From NCBI RefSeq assembly GCF_001402875.1, contig NZ_CP012946.1:248001-312000 (forward strand): DNA of 64,000 bases, in the 5' to 3' direction. Made by a program: the position numbers and the translations under genes. Source of the DNA: Blastochloris viridis. GTDB lineage: Bacteria > Pseudomonadota > Alphaproteobacteria > Rhizobiales > Xanthobacteraceae. The notes beneath the pieces are model-generated. The model did no database searches. It worked only from the letters and a program-made list of their open reading frames with translations, and was not told the origin of the DNA. Numbering within the stretch: the stretch's first letter is position 1; the number at the start of each line of letters is the position of its first letter. Of this stretch, positions 7,806 to 17,887 are shown piece after piece.

Positions 7806-8300
7806 TCAGAACAGGATAGCGCCGAGAATCTTGAGAATAATGTAGACAAGGATGCAGCCGACGAAGCCGCTGCCGAAGCCATAGGCGCGCTCGCGCCAGA
7901 CGTCGAGCACGGACGGGGCGCCCACGGTCTGGCGGAAACTGTTGGTGTCGATGGTGGCGATCTGCTCCAGCGCTTCCGTTTCCTGAGCGGATTCCGGCTT
8001 CGCCTTCTGGATGGCCTTGATCTGCTCAAGGGCGAGCGCCAGCTCGGTCTGGTTCTGCTCGGTCTGGCGACGCAGCTCGGCCAACTGCTCCAGCGTCGCC
8101 TCGACATTGGTCCGCGCCTTGGCGATGGCGTCGAGGCGGCCCTGCAGGCTCTCGTTGGTGAAAGTCTGGTCGTCCTTGAACAGGCTCAGATTGGGCGCAA
8201 CTTGGCTGATCGCGGTCACGAATCCGCGAAAATAGCCCTGGAACCCGCGAAATAGCAGGTTCGAGACGATGTTTTCGAAATTGCTCGGCAATGCAGTCAT
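7806..8300 (-). CDS. Tail-anchored coiled-coil protein, function unknown
   Basis: 164 residues. I do not recognise a named family. The N-terminal 50 residues are mixed helical (FENIVSNLLFRGFQGYFRG). The centre, about 55-105, is a strong coiled coil (GRLDAIAKARTNVEATLEQL, then LRRQTEQNQTELALALEQIK). A single hydrophobic segment at the extreme C-terminus (FVGCILVYIILKILGAILF) would anchor it in a membrane with the bulk in the cytoplasm. The gene is monocistronic and ends in a clear terminator. yebC starts 268 bases away, divergently. The topology is compatible with a membrane-tethered scaffold, but that is inference. Confidence 0.75.
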   Translation of the reverse strand: MTALPSNFENIVSNLLFRGFQGYFRGFVTAISQVAPNLSLFKDDQTFTNESLQGRLDAIAKARTNVEATLEQLAELRRQTEQNQTELALALEQIKAIQKAKPESAQETEALEQIATIDTNSFRQTVGAPSVLDVWRERAYGFGSGFVGCILVYIILKILGAILF

Positions 8301-8568
8301 GGCAGCGTCCCCCGTTTGCTGCGTGTTGCGATGTCAGTCGCTTCCGCCTCCCGATAGTGCCTTGAAATATCGGCCCGTGGAAGCCACTCCGGTATCTCGT
8401 TGTTTTCTCATCAGAGAATGACGTCCGGAATGGCCCCTTGGGCTGATTCTGGCAAGTCGAATCGCAGGTTTCTTTTCTTCCGGCTTTCCAGCGGCTATAG
8501 CGGGCTCCTTCTGAGGCAACGGATTAGCGCGTTCGAACGGCGCGTTCCTCCTAGGTTTCGAGTAGCCC

Positions 8569-9315
8569 ATGGCCGGACATTCGCAATTTAAGAATATCAT
8601 GCACCGCAAGGGGCGCCAGGATGCGGTGCGCTCCAAGTTGTTCAGCAAGCTGGCGCGCGAGATCACGGTCTCGGCCAAGTTCGGCCTGCCCGACCCCAGC
8701 ATGAACGCCCGGCTGCGGGCGGCGATCTTGGCCGCGCGCGCCGAGAACATGCCCAAGGACAATATCGAGCGCGCCATCAAGAAGGCTCAGGGCGCCGATA
8801 CCGAACACTTCGACGAGATCCGTTACGAGGGTTACGGCCCCGGCGGCGTTGCCGTTATCGTCGAGGCGCTGACCGACAACCGCAACCGCACCGCCTCCGA
8901 GGTCCGGTCCTACTTCACCAAGCACGGCGGCAATCTCGCCGAGACCGGCGCGGTGTCGTTCATGTTCGACCGTGTCGGCGTGGTTGAGTTCGACGCCGCC
9001 AAGGCCGGTGCCGAGGCCATGCTGGAGGCGGCGATCGACGCCGGCGCCGATGATGTGGTGTCGTCGGATCACGGCCACGAGGTCTATTGCGGCGCCGACT
9101 CGCTGGCGACGGTGTCGAAAGCGCTGGAGGCGCACTTCGGCGAGCCGCGCAAGACGGCGCTGATCTGGAAGCCGCAGAACCAGGTCGCGGTGGACGATGA
9201 GGCCGGCGAGAAGCTCATTCGCCTCATCGAGACGCTGGAAGACAACGACGACGTCCAGCATGTCTATTCCAACTTCGAAATCTCCGACGCGCTGATGGCC
9301 AAGATGGGCTCGTGA
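8569..9315 (+). CDS. yebC: YebC/PmpR-family regulator (TACO1 family)
   Basis: 248 residues, the standard size. Diagnostic N-terminus [18 protein letters not shown], followed by [28 protein letters not shown] and [20 protein letters not shown]-terminal domain 2/3 text is intact ([31 protein letters not shown]). Members are described as transcriptional regulators and, more recently, as factors that relieve ribosome stalling. In many Alphaproteobacteria ruvC follows; here there is a 485-bp gap and then a glt transporter, so the usual neighbour is absent from this side. Confidence 0.95.
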   Translation: MAGHSQFKNIMHRKGRQDAVRSKLFSKLAREITVSAKFGLPDPSMNARLRAAILAARAENMPKDNIERAIKKAQGADTEHFDEIRYEGYGPGGVAVIVEALTDNRNRTASEVRSYFTKHGGNLAETGAVSFMFDRVGVVEFDAAKAGAEAMLEAAIDAGADDVVSSDHGHEVYCGADSLATVSKALEAHFGEPRKTALIWKPQNQVAVDDEAGEKLIRLIETLEDNDDVQHVYSNFEISDALMAKMGS

Positions 9316-9800
9316 GCGAGGCCGGTCGCGTCCACGCGCGTTGCCGGACATCCCGCCTCGGGTCGGGGTTTCCGGCGCCGCCTGGTCAGGCGGCGCGCCC
9401 CACTGCGGCGGCCGGGGCTGGCGCATGGCTTGCAAGCTCGTCAGGACATGGCGAGGTCTGGGTGCATTTGCCTAAAATTCGCGCAATTACCGGGGCGTTC
9501 GGTTCGCCGCTGCTTGCGGCAGCGGCTGGACCCGGCCGCAGCGTTCGGCGCGATGGCAACACCGTCGGTGGGGCCGGATGTAACGATCTTGCGGCGACGC
9601 CGATGGCAGCGGAGACTGAGCCGGGGCCGCGCGTCGCTGCCGGCGCTGCTTTGGCCCGGGGTGCTCCCGCTGGTCCGATCGCCGTCGCCAGGCGGGCGGA
9701 CCGTTTTGCGTGCGTGGCGACAGCGCCATGCGTGCCAAGGACATAACCGAGCCGCCGAGGAACGGCGGCCTGCCGACGTCAACGAGACAGGATCATCGTG
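9316..9800 (+). other. 485-bp intergenic region upstream of gltI
   Basis: No supported gene. A 9-bp stem hairpin at 9375-9396 (GCGCCGCCT / AGGCGGCGC) follows yebC and may stabilise or end its transcript, without a T-run. The rest would hold the promoter and leader of the glt transporter; I could not identify confident -35/-10 boxes. Confidence 0.5.
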
Positions 9801-10706
9801 ATGAAAAGAAGCCTCATTGCCGCCGTCCTCGGCCTTGCCGTTGCGGCCGCTCCGGCCACCGCGCAGGAACTCACCGGAACCCTGAAGAAGATCAAGGAAA
9901 CCGGCACCATCACCATCGGCCACCGCGATTCGTCGATCCCGTTTTCCTATTACGACGACAAGCAGCAGGTGGTCGGCTACGCCATGGATCTGTGCTACCG
10001 CATCGTCGACGCGGTGAAGGCGGAGCTGAAGCTGCCCGACCTCAAGGTGGTGCTCAACCCGGTGACCTCGGCAACCCGCATTCCCTTGATGGCCAACGGC
10101 ACCATCGACCTTGAGTGCGGCTCGACCACCAACAATCTGGAACGCCAGAAGCAGGTCGGCTTCACCATCACCCACTTCGTGACCGCGAACCGCTTCGTCT
10201 CGAAGAAGGCGAACAACCTGAAGACGCTGGCCGACCTCAAGGGCAAGACCATCGTCTCGACCTCCGGCACCGCCAACATCAAGCAGATCAACCAGATCAA
10301 TGCCGAGCAGAACCTCGGCATGACGATCCTGGCGGCCAAGGACCACGCCGAGGCCTTCCTGATGGTGGAGACCGACCGTGCCGTCGCCTTCGTGATGGAC
10401 GACATCCTGCTCTACAGCCTCGCCGCCAGCTCCAAGGCGCCGAAGGACTACGTCATCTCCGCCGAGGCGCTGTCGGTCGAGCCCTACGGCATCATGCTCC
10501 GCCGCGACGATCCGGAGTTCAAGGCCGTGGTCGATAAGGCGATGGTCGAAACCTACAAGTCCGGCGCGATCGAGCCGATCTACAAGAAGTGGTTCGAAAC
10601 CGCGATTCCGCCGCGCGGGGTCACCCTCGACGTGCCGCTGGGCGAGGTGTTCGCCAAGGTGATCGCCAACCCGACCGATTCCGGCAATCCCGCCGACTAC
10701 AAGTGA
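9801..10706 (+). CDS. gltI: Glutamate/aspartate-type ABC transporter, periplasmic binding protein
   Basis: 301 residues. A Sec signal peptide runs to about residue 22 (KRSLIAAVLGLAVAAAPATA, cleavage before QE). The rest is a family-3 solute-binding fold: GTITIGHRDSSIPFSYYDD, GYAMDLCYRIVDAVK, SATRIPLMANGTIDLECGST, and LKGKTIVSTSGTANIKQI. The long form of about 300 residues with the CGSTTNNLERQK block is typical of the GltI/AatJ dicarboxylic amino-acid group. A GTG sits directly before the ATG used. Downstream are two permeases and an ATPase in operon order, separated by an attenuator hairpin. Confidence 0.92.
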   Translation: MKRSLIAAVLGLAVAAAPATAQELTGTLKKIKETGTITIGHRDSSIPFSYYDDKQQVVGYAMDLCYRIVDAVKAELKLPDLKVVLNPVTSATRIPLMANGTIDLECGSTTNNLERQKQVGFTITHFVTANRFVSKKANNLKTLADLKGKTIVSTSGTANIKQINQINAEQNLGMTILAAKDHAEAFLMVETDRAVAFVMDDILLYSLAASSKAPKDYVISAEALSVEPYGIMLRRDDPEFKAVVDKAMVETYKSGAIEPIYKKWFETAIPPRGVTLDVPLGEVFAKVIANPTDSGNPADYK

Positions 10707-10711
10707 GTTCG

Positions 10712-10745
10712 AGGCGCCGGGGCTCGCCCTGGCGCCTTCCTTTTC
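10712..10745 (+). terminator. Attenuator hairpin between gltI and gltJ
   Basis: Directly after the gltI stop, AGGCGCCGGGG and CCCTGGCGCCT form an 11-bp stem (one G.U) with a CTCG loop (10712-10737), followed by TTCCTTTTCC. Such a partial terminator after the binding-protein gene usually gives more binding protein than permease. The downstream genes lack an obvious separate promoter. Confidence 0.78.
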
Positions 10746-10764
10746 CTGCCTGGCGAGGTGACGC

Positions 10765-11502
10765 GTGAATTATCATTGGAACTGGGCCATCTTCTGGGAG
10801 CCGTCGCCGGAGGGCTGGGGCACCTACGCCGACATGCTGCTGTCGGGGCTGTTCTGGACCCTCGCCACCTCGCTCGTCGCCTGGATCATGGCGCTGGTGC
10901 TGGGCGTCGTCGTCGGCGTGATGCGCACGATGCCCTACCGCATCCCCGCCGCGATCGGTTACGTCTATGTCGAGCTGTTCAGGAACATTCCGCTCCTGGT
11001 GCAGATGTTCCTGTGGTTCTTCGTGATGCCGGAGCTGGTGCCGGCCGAGCTTGGCCGCTGGCTCAAGCAGATGCCCAACGCGCCGTTCTTCAACGCCGCG
11101 CTCAGCCTCGGCTTTTTCACCTCGGCGCGTGTCGCCGAGCAGGTGCGCGCCGGCGTCGAGGCGCTGCCGCGCGGCCAGCGGATGGCCGGCACGGCGCTCG
11201 GCCTGACGTTGGCGCAGGTCTACGGCTACGTCCTGTTGCCGATGGTGTTCCGCATCATCCTGCCGCCGCTGACGTCTGAATTCCTCAACTGCATCAAGAA
11301 CTCGTCGGTGGCGCTGACCATCGGCCTGATGGAGCTGACGGCGCGGGCGCGCTCGATGCAGGAGTTCTCATTCCAGGTGTTCGAGGCCTTCACCGCGGCG
11401 ACACTGCTCTATGTCGTTCTCAACCTCGTCGTGACGTTCGGCATGCGCTGGCTGGAGAAGTCGGTGGCAGTGCCGGGCTATATCGGTTCGAGCCGGGCGT
11501 GA
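10765..11502 (+). CDS. gltJ: Glutamate/aspartate-type ABC transporter permease GltJ
   Basis: 245 residues with a GTG start at 10765 that gives the usual N-terminus NYHWNWAIFWEPSPEG. Several hydrophobic spans of the HisM/GltJ permease type are visible (TLATSLVAWIMALVLGVVVG, YVELFRNIPLLVQMFLWFF, FEAFTAATLLYVVLNLVVTF). The ATPase-contacting EAA loop reads VEALPRGQRMAGTALGLTL, with the conserved G 's in place. It pairs with GltK to form the membrane channel for polar amino acids. It lies 4 bases before gltK and 58 bases after gltI. Confidence 0.93.
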   Translation: MNYHWNWAIFWEPSPEGWGTYADMLLSGLFWTLATSLVAWIMALVLGVVVGVMRTMPYRIPAAIGYVYVELFRNIPLLVQMFLWFFVMPELVPAELGRWLKQMPNAPFFNAALSLGFFTSARVAEQVRAGVEALPRGQRMAGTALGLTLAQVYGYVLLPMVFRIILPPLTSEFLNCIKNSSVALTIGLMELTARARSMQEFSFQVFEAFTAATLLYVVLNLVVTFGMRWLEKSVAVPGYIGSSRA

Positions 11503-11509
11503 GGCAGTG

Positions 11510-12202
11510 ATGTTTGCCAATTTCGACTTCGATGTCATCGTCCGCTCGCTGCCCTACCTGTTCCTCGACGGCATGACCTTCACGCTGATGCTGACGGGGC
11601 TGTCGCTGGTGGGCAGCCTGTTCATCGGCACGCTGATCGCGCTGATGCAGCTCTCCAGCTACAGGGCGCTGTCGCTGCTGGCGGTGGGCTACGTCAACCT
11701 GATGCGCGCGCTACCGCTGGTTCTGATCATCTTCTGGTTCTACTTCCTGTTGCCATGGATCGGGCAGTGGGTGACCGGGGCGTCGCGGCCGATCCAGGTC
11801 GGCGCCTTCACCTCGGCGCTGGTCACCTTCATCGCGTTCGAGGCGGCCTATTTCGCCGAGATCATGCGCGCCGGCATCCAGTCGATCCCCAAGGGCCAGA
11901 TCGCCGCCAGCCAGGCGCTCGGCATGACCTATTGGCAGACCATGGTCGACGTCGTGCTGCCGCAGGCGTTCCGCAACATGATCCCGCTCATCCTGACCCA
12001 AACCATCATTCTGTTTCAGGACACCTCGCTGGTTTACGTGTTGTCGATCCCGGATTTTCTCGGCGCCGCCAGCAAGGTCGCTCAGAGGGACGGTCGTCTT
12101 GTCGAGATGTACACGTTCGCGGCCGTAGTCTACTTCATCATTTCGTTCGCTGCATCGACCTATGCTCGCCGTCTGCAAATGCGGATCGCGGTTGTGCGCT
12201 GA
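11510..12202 (+). CDS. gltK: Glutamate/aspartate-type ABC transporter permease GltK
   Basis: 230 residues. The ATG at 11510 follows an adjacent GTG; either may serve. HisM-type permease with N-terminal FTLMLTGLSLVGSLFIGTLI, YVNLMRALPLVLIIFWFYFL, and the EAA loop IQSIPKGQIAASQALGMTYW. The C-terminal part NMIPLILTQTIILFQDTSLV is characteristic of the GltK half. Probably five membrane spans. It sits between gltJ and gltL with very short spacers, so the four genes form one transport unit. Confidence 0.93.
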   Translation: MFANFDFDVIVRSLPYLFLDGMTFTLMLTGLSLVGSLFIGTLIALMQLSSYRALSLLAVGYVNLMRALPLVLIIFWFYFLLPWIGQWVTGASRPIQVGAFTSALVTFIAFEAAYFAEIMRAGIQSIPKGQIAASQALGMTYWQTMVDVVLPQAFRNMIPLILTQTIILFQDTSLVYVLSIPDFLGAASKVAQRDGRLVEMYTFAAVVYFIISFAASTYARRLQMRIAVVR

Positions 12203-12213
12203 GGAGTTCTGTG

Positions 12214-12951
<738 letters not shown>

Positions 12952-13216
12952 CCAAGCGCCCCTGTCGCACCCTGCGGCAGGTCGGCGTGGGGCATAGGTT
13001 CGAAGGAAAGCCGGCGGTGGTGCGGCCTCGGCATTCCGCATCGGAATGCCGAAAGCGCCTGCCGCCGGGCCAACTTGCGGTGACGGGAGCCGTAGCGCCG
13101 CATTTCGGCCCGACTGAGCCGGCAAGCCAGCGGCCACCTTTGATAGAGCTCGTTCGGGCCATGCGCGGCCACCGGACGCCGTTCCCCTTGGGGCAGTTGC
13201 CAGCTTGGTCCATTCC

Positions 13217-15625
13217 ATGCCGAAACCCTCGATCCGCCTTGTTCCGGCCGTCCGCCGGCTGTTCGCAGTGTTCGCGCTGTGCCTGTTGCCGCTGTCGGTG
13301 CCCGCGGCGTTCGCCCAGGGTTCGCTCGACGACGCCCGCACCCAGGTCGAGAAGGCGGAGGAGAACCTGACGCGCGAGAATTTGCGCGATCGCGACCTCG
13401 AAGAGATCAAGCTGCAGCTCGATCCGCTGCGCGATGTGCTGCAGGCGCGCGTCAACGAACTCGAGCCGCGGGTCCGGGAGGTCGGTGTCCGCCTCAAGGA
13501 ACTCGGCAAGAAGCCGGACGCCGAAGCGCCGCCGGAGGATGCCAAGCTCACCGCGGAACGTGAGGAGCTGGAGAAACGTGTCAGCACGCTCGACGGCGAG
13601 CTGAAGCAGGCCAAGCTGCTGCTGCTGCGCTCCGAGCAGCTTGCCGACCGCGTCACCGAACGCCGCCGCGCGCTGTTTGCCGCCGAGGTGTTCTCGCAGA
13701 CCTCCGGCATCCTCAACCCGCAGTTCTGGACGCGAACGATCGCCGCGCTGGCGCTTGAGGCGCGCGGGGTGGCGTATCTGTTCAGCGACTGGTGGGCGTG
13801 GGTGGAGGCCAAGGGTGGCGAGAGCGCGCTGGTGCCGCCGGCGATCGCGCTCGGCATGTTCGGCGTCGTGTGCCTGTTGATCGCCCGGTGGTGGCGACGG
13901 CGGCGCCCGAGCGACGTGTCGTTCGACGCGCCGCGGATTGCGCATGCCCGCGCCGCCTGGCACGTCTTCTTGGCCGGGGCGATCCCGGCCACCGCGGTCG
14001 CCGCGGTGGTGCTGACGGTGTTCCGGGTCAGCGAGCTGTTGTCGCCGCGCATGCTCGACCTCGGCCATAGCATCGTTCTTGCCGTCGGCCTCGCCGCGCT
14101 CGCTCACGGCGTCAGCGATGCGGTGCTGGCGCCGGGCCGCAAGGCGCGGCGGCTGCTCGACTTCGACGCCGACCGCGCTGTGCAGCTTCATCAATTGGTG
14201 GTGTGGTCATCGCGCGTGTTCGCCGCGGCTATCGTGGTCAACGCGCTGCACAAGGCGGTGGTGGCACCGCTGTCGCTGACGCTTGCCACCAGTGCGGTGA
14301 TGACGCTGGCGATCACCGCGTTCACCGCTTGGACGCTGTGGGCGACCAAGCCGGAGGAGCCGTCGGACGAGGAGGATGCCGCCCCCGACGGCGAGGCGGA
14401 CGAGGACGTCAATTCGCGCGCCCAGCGCCTGCTGCGGCTGTTCGGCTGGATCGTCGTGCTGGTTTGCGTCGTCGCGCTGGCGGCCGGCTATGTCGGCTTT
14501 GCCGCCTTCTTCATCGGTCGGCTGGTGATCGCCACCGTGTTGATCGGCATCGTCTACCTTGCGTTTGCCATGATCGACGCCACGGTGTCGGAAGGCATGA
14601 TGGCGACCACGGTGCGCGGGCGGCGGGCGGCGGGCATGGTCGGGGTGTCGCCGGCGACGCTCGAAGTCATCGCCACCATCGTGTCCGGCCTCGTCAAGGT
14701 GGTGCTGTTCACCTTTGCCGCGGTGGTGGCGGTCGGGCCGTGGGGCGTGCACGTCGTCGACATCACCTCGACCTTCTCGGAAGTGTTCTTTGGCGTTGAG
14801 CTCAACACCATCGTCGTTCCAGTCACCGCGGTGGCCGGCGCCATCGCGCTTCTGTTCGGCGTACTGGTCGCAACCCGCCTCACCCAGGGCTGGCTGGAGC
14901 GCAACCTTCTGCCGCGCACCCGCATCGAGCCGTCGCTTCAGCACTCGGTGAAGCAGATCATCGGCTACATCGGCATCATCGTCGCGGTGATCCTGGCGCT
15001 CGGCCAGATCGGCATCGACCTGCAGAACATCGCGCTGGTTGCCGGCGCGCTGTCGGTCGGCATCGGCTTCGGCCTACAGTCGATTGTCTCGAACTTCGTC
15101 TCGGGCCTGATTCTGCTCACGGAACGGCCGATCCGCGTTGGCGACACCATCGCGGTGAAGGGCGAGGAGGGCTATGTCCGCCGCATCAGCGTCCGGGCCA
15201 CCGAGATCGAAACGTTCGAGCGTTCGAGCGTGATCATCCCCAACACCGACCTGATCACCGGCGTCGTCAAGAACTGGACGCACGGCAGCCCGACCGGGCG
15301 CATCATCATCGCCGTCAACATTCCCTACGACACCGACCCCGACGAGGTGCGCGACATCCTGATCGCCGCGGCGTGCGAGCACCCGCAGGTGCTGAAGAGC
15401 CCGCCGCCGCGGGTGTTCCTCCTGAAGTTCGGCGACACCGCGCTGCAGTTCGAATTGCGCTGCATCGTCAGCAACGTTGATTATTCGCTAACCGTCCGCA
15501 GCGATCTTCACTTCGCGATTCTGTATCGCCTGCGCAAAGCCGGCATCGTTCAGCCGGTGGTGCCACCGCTGCCCGAACTGGTGCGGCGACCGGCGGAGGC
15601 GTCACCGGAGACTTTAACGTCATGA
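13217..15625 (+). CDS. Large mechanosensitive channel of the MscS superfamily with DUF3772
   Basis: 802 residues from the ATG at 13217; a TTG at 13205 is in frame. Signal-like N-terminus (LFAVFALCLLPLSVPAAFAQ). Residues about 25-150 form a long periplasmic coiled coil of the DUF3772 type. Then come numerous membrane spans from about 175 to 590, with an acidic stretch (EEPSDEEDAAPDGEADED) in a loop. The pore helix and beta domain of MscS are at about 595-700: GALSVGIGFGLQSIVSNFVS, then ERPIRVGDTIAV. The C-terminal alpha/beta domain is complete. It is a tension-gated emergency channel, KefA/MscK-like in architecture. Its stop overlaps the CAP-protein start by four bases. Confidence 0.92.
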   Translation: MPKPSIRLVPAVRRLFAVFALCLLPLSVPAAFAQGSLDDARTQVEKAEENLTRENLRDRDLEEIKLQLDPLRDVLQARVNELEPRVREVGVRLKELGKKPDAEAPPEDAKLTAEREELEKRVSTLDGELKQAKLLLLRSEQLADRVTERRRALFAAEVFSQTSGILNPQFWTRTIAALALEARGVAYLFSDWWAWVEAKGGESALVPPAIALGMFGVVCLLIARWWRRRRPSDVSFDAPRIAHARAAWHVFLAGAIPATAVAAVVLTVFRVSELLSPRMLDLGHSIVLAVGLAALAHGVSDAVLAPGRKARRLLDFDADRAVQLHQLVVWSSRVFAAAIVVNALHKAVVAPLSLTLATSAVMTLAITAFTAWTLWATKPEEPSDEEDAAPDGEADEDVNSRAQRLLRLFGWIVVLVCVVALAAGYVGFAAFFIGRLVIATVLIGIVYLAFAMIDATVSEGMMATTVRGRRAAGMVGVSPATLEVIATIVSGLVKVVLFTFAAVVAVGPWGVHVVDITSTFSEVFFGVELNTIVVPVTAVAGAIALLFGVLVATRLTQGWLERNLLPRTRIEPSLQHSVKQIIGYIGIIVAVILALGQIGIDLQNIALVAGALSVGIGFGLQSIVSNFVSGLILLTERPIRVGDTIAVKGEEGYVRRISVRATEIETFERSSVIIPNTDLITGVVKNWTHGSPTGRIIIAVNIPYDTDPDEVRDILIAAACEHPQVLKSPPPRVFLLKFGDTALQFELRCIVSNVDYSLTVRSDLHFAILYRLRKAGIVQPVVPPLPELVRRPAEASPETLTS

Positions 15626-16164
15626 CGTTGCTGAAGAATGCGCCGGCCGTGAGTCTGACCCGGCGTGGACTGGTTGCTGCCGGGCTCGGTGCCCTGGTCG
15701 CGGCGTGCGGGACCACCGATGTCGAACTGCCGGACGCGCCCGGCTACAACGCCTCGCTCACCAAGCCGGGCGCCAAGCTCGACCGCCAGCTTGCGGTCGA
15801 ACTCGTCAACTCGTTCCGCGCCAGCAACGGGCTCGGCGGGCTGGCGCCCGATCCGCAGCTCAACGCGCTGGCCGAGGAGCAGGCCCGCGCCATGGTTGCG
15901 GCCGGCAAGCTGTCGCACGAGATCGGCGGCGCGCTGACGACCCGGCTGCGCCGTGGCGGCTATCGGTTCACCTCGGCCGGGGAGAATATCGCCGCCGGCC
16001 AGGACACCCTGCTCGACGTGTTCGGCGGTTGGCGGGCGTCGCCCGGACATCGCTCGGTGATGCTCACGCGCGATGTCACCCGCATCGGCATCGCCGCGGT
16101 GCAGGCGCCGAACTCCGCTTACAAGATCTTCTGGGCGATGATCGTCGCGACGCCGGCTGGCTGA
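15622..16164 (+). CDS. CAP/SCP-domain lipoprotein
   Basis: 180 residues. The ATG overlaps the channel gene's TGA (ATGA), indicating coupling. An N-terminal twin arginine (LTRRGLVAAG) is followed by a lipobox LVAAC with Cys29, so this is a lipoprotein, possibly exported by Tat. Residues 55-175 are a bacterial CAP/SCP domain: LVNSFRASNGLGGLAPDPQL, the LSHEIGG block, RFTSAGENIAAG, and WRASPGHRSVMLTRDVTRIG. The conserved His and Glu of the CAP cavity (H in LSHE, E in AGEN, H in PGHR) are present. Bacterial CAP proteins have no single known activity. Co-expression with a membrane-tension channel is notable. Confidence 0.88.
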   Translation: MTLLKNAPAVSLTRRGLVAAGLGALVAACGTTDVELPDAPGYNASLTKPGAKLDRQLAVELVNSFRASNGLGGLAPDPQLNALAEEQARAMVAAGKLSHEIGGALTTRLRRGGYRFTSAGENIAAGQDTLLDVFGGWRASPGHRSVMLTRDVTRIGIAAVQAPNSAYKIFWAMIVATPAG

Positions 16165-16264
16165 GCGGGTGCGGTTCCGCATTCGGGCCAATAGTTCGAT
16201 ATAAAACCAATTTCCGGTCGTTTCCGACATGCGCTAGCGTGACCGCCTCGAGGAGGAGGTGCCG

Positions 16265-17887
16265 ATGGCGCTGCTGCCCGACCGGTGCGATTATCAAAGC
16301 CTGCGGACTGGCTTCCGCTGGCGCATTCCCGAACGCTACAATATCGCCGTCGACGTCTGCGACCGATGGGCCGTTGCCGACCCCGAGCGGCAGGCGCTGA
16401 CCTTCGAGCATACCGGCGGCGGTGTCGAGCATGTCAGCTACGGCCGGCTGGCCGAGCTGTCGAACCGCTTTGCCAACGCGCTGGCTGCGCACGGCGTCGG
16501 CCGCGGCGACCGGGTGGCGGTGCTGCTGCCGCAGACGCTTCAGACCGTGGTGACCCACCTTGCCGTCTACAAGCTGGCGGCGATCGCGGTGCCGCTCGCG
16601 GCGCTGTTCGGCCCCGATGCCATCGGCTATCGCCTTGGCGCGGCCGGCGCCAAGGCGCTGGTCACCGATGGGTGCGGCCTTGCCAAACTGGCTGACGTCA
16701 CCGAGCCGTTGCCGGAGCTCGAGCTGGTCGTCTCGATCGAGGCGGAGGCCGACAAGGCTGTGCGCTTTTCCGCGTTGGTGGAAGCCGGCTCGCCGCGCTT
16801 CTCGGCCGAGCAGACCTCGCCGGACGATCCGGCGCTGATGATTTTCACCTCAGGCACCACCGGCAATCCCAAGGGGGCGCTGCACGGCCATCGCGTGCTG
16901 CTCGGCCACATTCCCGGTGTGCAGATGTTCCACGAGTTTTCGCCGCAGCCGGGCGATAAATTCTGGACACCGGCCGACTGGGCGTGGGCGGGCGGCCTGC
17001 TCAACGTGCTGCTGCCCGGGCTCAAGCTCGGCGTGCCGGTGGTCGGGCGGCGGTCGGAGCGGTTCGATCCGGAGGATGCCTACCGGCTGATGGCAACGCA
17101 CGGCATCGCCAACGTGTTCATGCCGCCGACGGCGCTGCGCATGCTGCGTGCGGTGCCCCCGCCGTCGGGGCGCCACCAGTTGCGGCTTCGCACGCTCGGC
17201 TCGGGCGGCGAGCAGCTCGGCGCCGAGACCTACGAGTGGGGACGGGCGGCGCTCGGCCTGACCATCAACGAGTTCTACGGCCAGACCGAGTGCAACCTGG
17301 TGCTGTCGTCGTGCGCGGCGATCGGGGTGTCGCGGCCGGGCGCGATCGGCCTGCCGGTGCCGGGGCACGACGTGGCGGTGATCCGGCCCGATGGCACGGT
17401 GTGCGCCACAGCCGAACCAGGCCAGATCGCGGTGCGGCGGCCGGACCCGGTGATGTTCCTGGAATATTGGGACCGGCCGCAGGCAAGCGCCGACAAGTTC
17501 GTGGGCGACTGGATGACCACCGGCGATCAGGGCGTGCGGGACGACGACGGCTACATTCATTTTGTTGGCCGCGACGACGACGTCATCACCTCTTGCGGCT
17601 ATCGCATCGGCCCCGGCGAGATCGAGGACTGCCTCCTCAAGCACCCGGCGGTGGCGCTGGCGGCGGCGATCGGCAAGCCCGACCCGCTGCGCACCGAGAT
17701 CGTCAAGGCGTTCGTGGTGGTGAAGCCGGGGGTCGAAGCGACCAAAACATTAGCCGGCAATATACAGGCTTTCGTTAAGGAACGGCTGTCGGCGCACGAG
17801 TATCCCCGCGAGGTGGAATTCATCGACGAGATGCCGATGACCACCACCGGCAAGATCATCCGCCGCCGGCTACGCGACCAACCCTGA
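16265..17887 (+). CDS. AMP-forming acyl-CoA synthetase, medium-chain/acetyl-CoA synthetase-like
   Basis: 540 residues from the ATG at 16265, with AGGAGGAGG about 7 bases upstream; a GTG at 16259 is less well placed. ANL-superfamily enzyme: P-loop IFTSGTTGNPKG near residue 193, A5 motif NEFYGQTECNL, A7 motif DWMTTGDQGVRD near 418, A8 GRDDDVITSCGYRIGPGEIE, and the catalytic C-terminal lysine in MTTTGKIIRRRLR. It activates a carboxylic acid to its acyl-CoA via acyl-AMP. The general layout matches the acetyl/medium-chain branch, but substrate cannot be set from sequence alone. It is monocistronic. Confidence 0.9.
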   Translation: MALLPDRCDYQSLRTGFRWRIPERYNIAVDVCDRWAVADPERQALTFEHTGGGVEHVSYGRLAELSNRFANALAAHGVGRGDRVAVLLPQTLQTVVTHLAVYKLAAIAVPLAALFGPDAIGYRLGAAGAKALVTDGCGLAKLADVTEPLPELELVVSIEAEADKAVRFSALVEAGSPRFSAEQTSPDDPALMIFTSGTTGNPKGALHGHRVLLGHIPGVQMFHEFSPQPGDKFWTPADWAWAGGLLNVLLPGLKLGVPVVGRRSERFDPEDAYRLMATHGIANVFMPPTALRMLRAVPPPSGRHQLRLRTLGSGGEQLGAETYEWGRAALGLTINEFYGQTECNLVLSSCAAIGVSRPGAIGLPVPGHDVAVIRPDGTVCATAEPGQIAVRRPDPVMFLEYWDRPQASADKFVGDWMTTGDQGVRDDDGYIHFVGRDDDVITSCGYRIGPGEIEDCLLKHPAVALAAAIGKPDPLRTEIVKAFVVVKPGVEATKTLAGNIQAFVKERLSAHEYPREVEFIDEMPMTTTGKIIRRRLRDQP

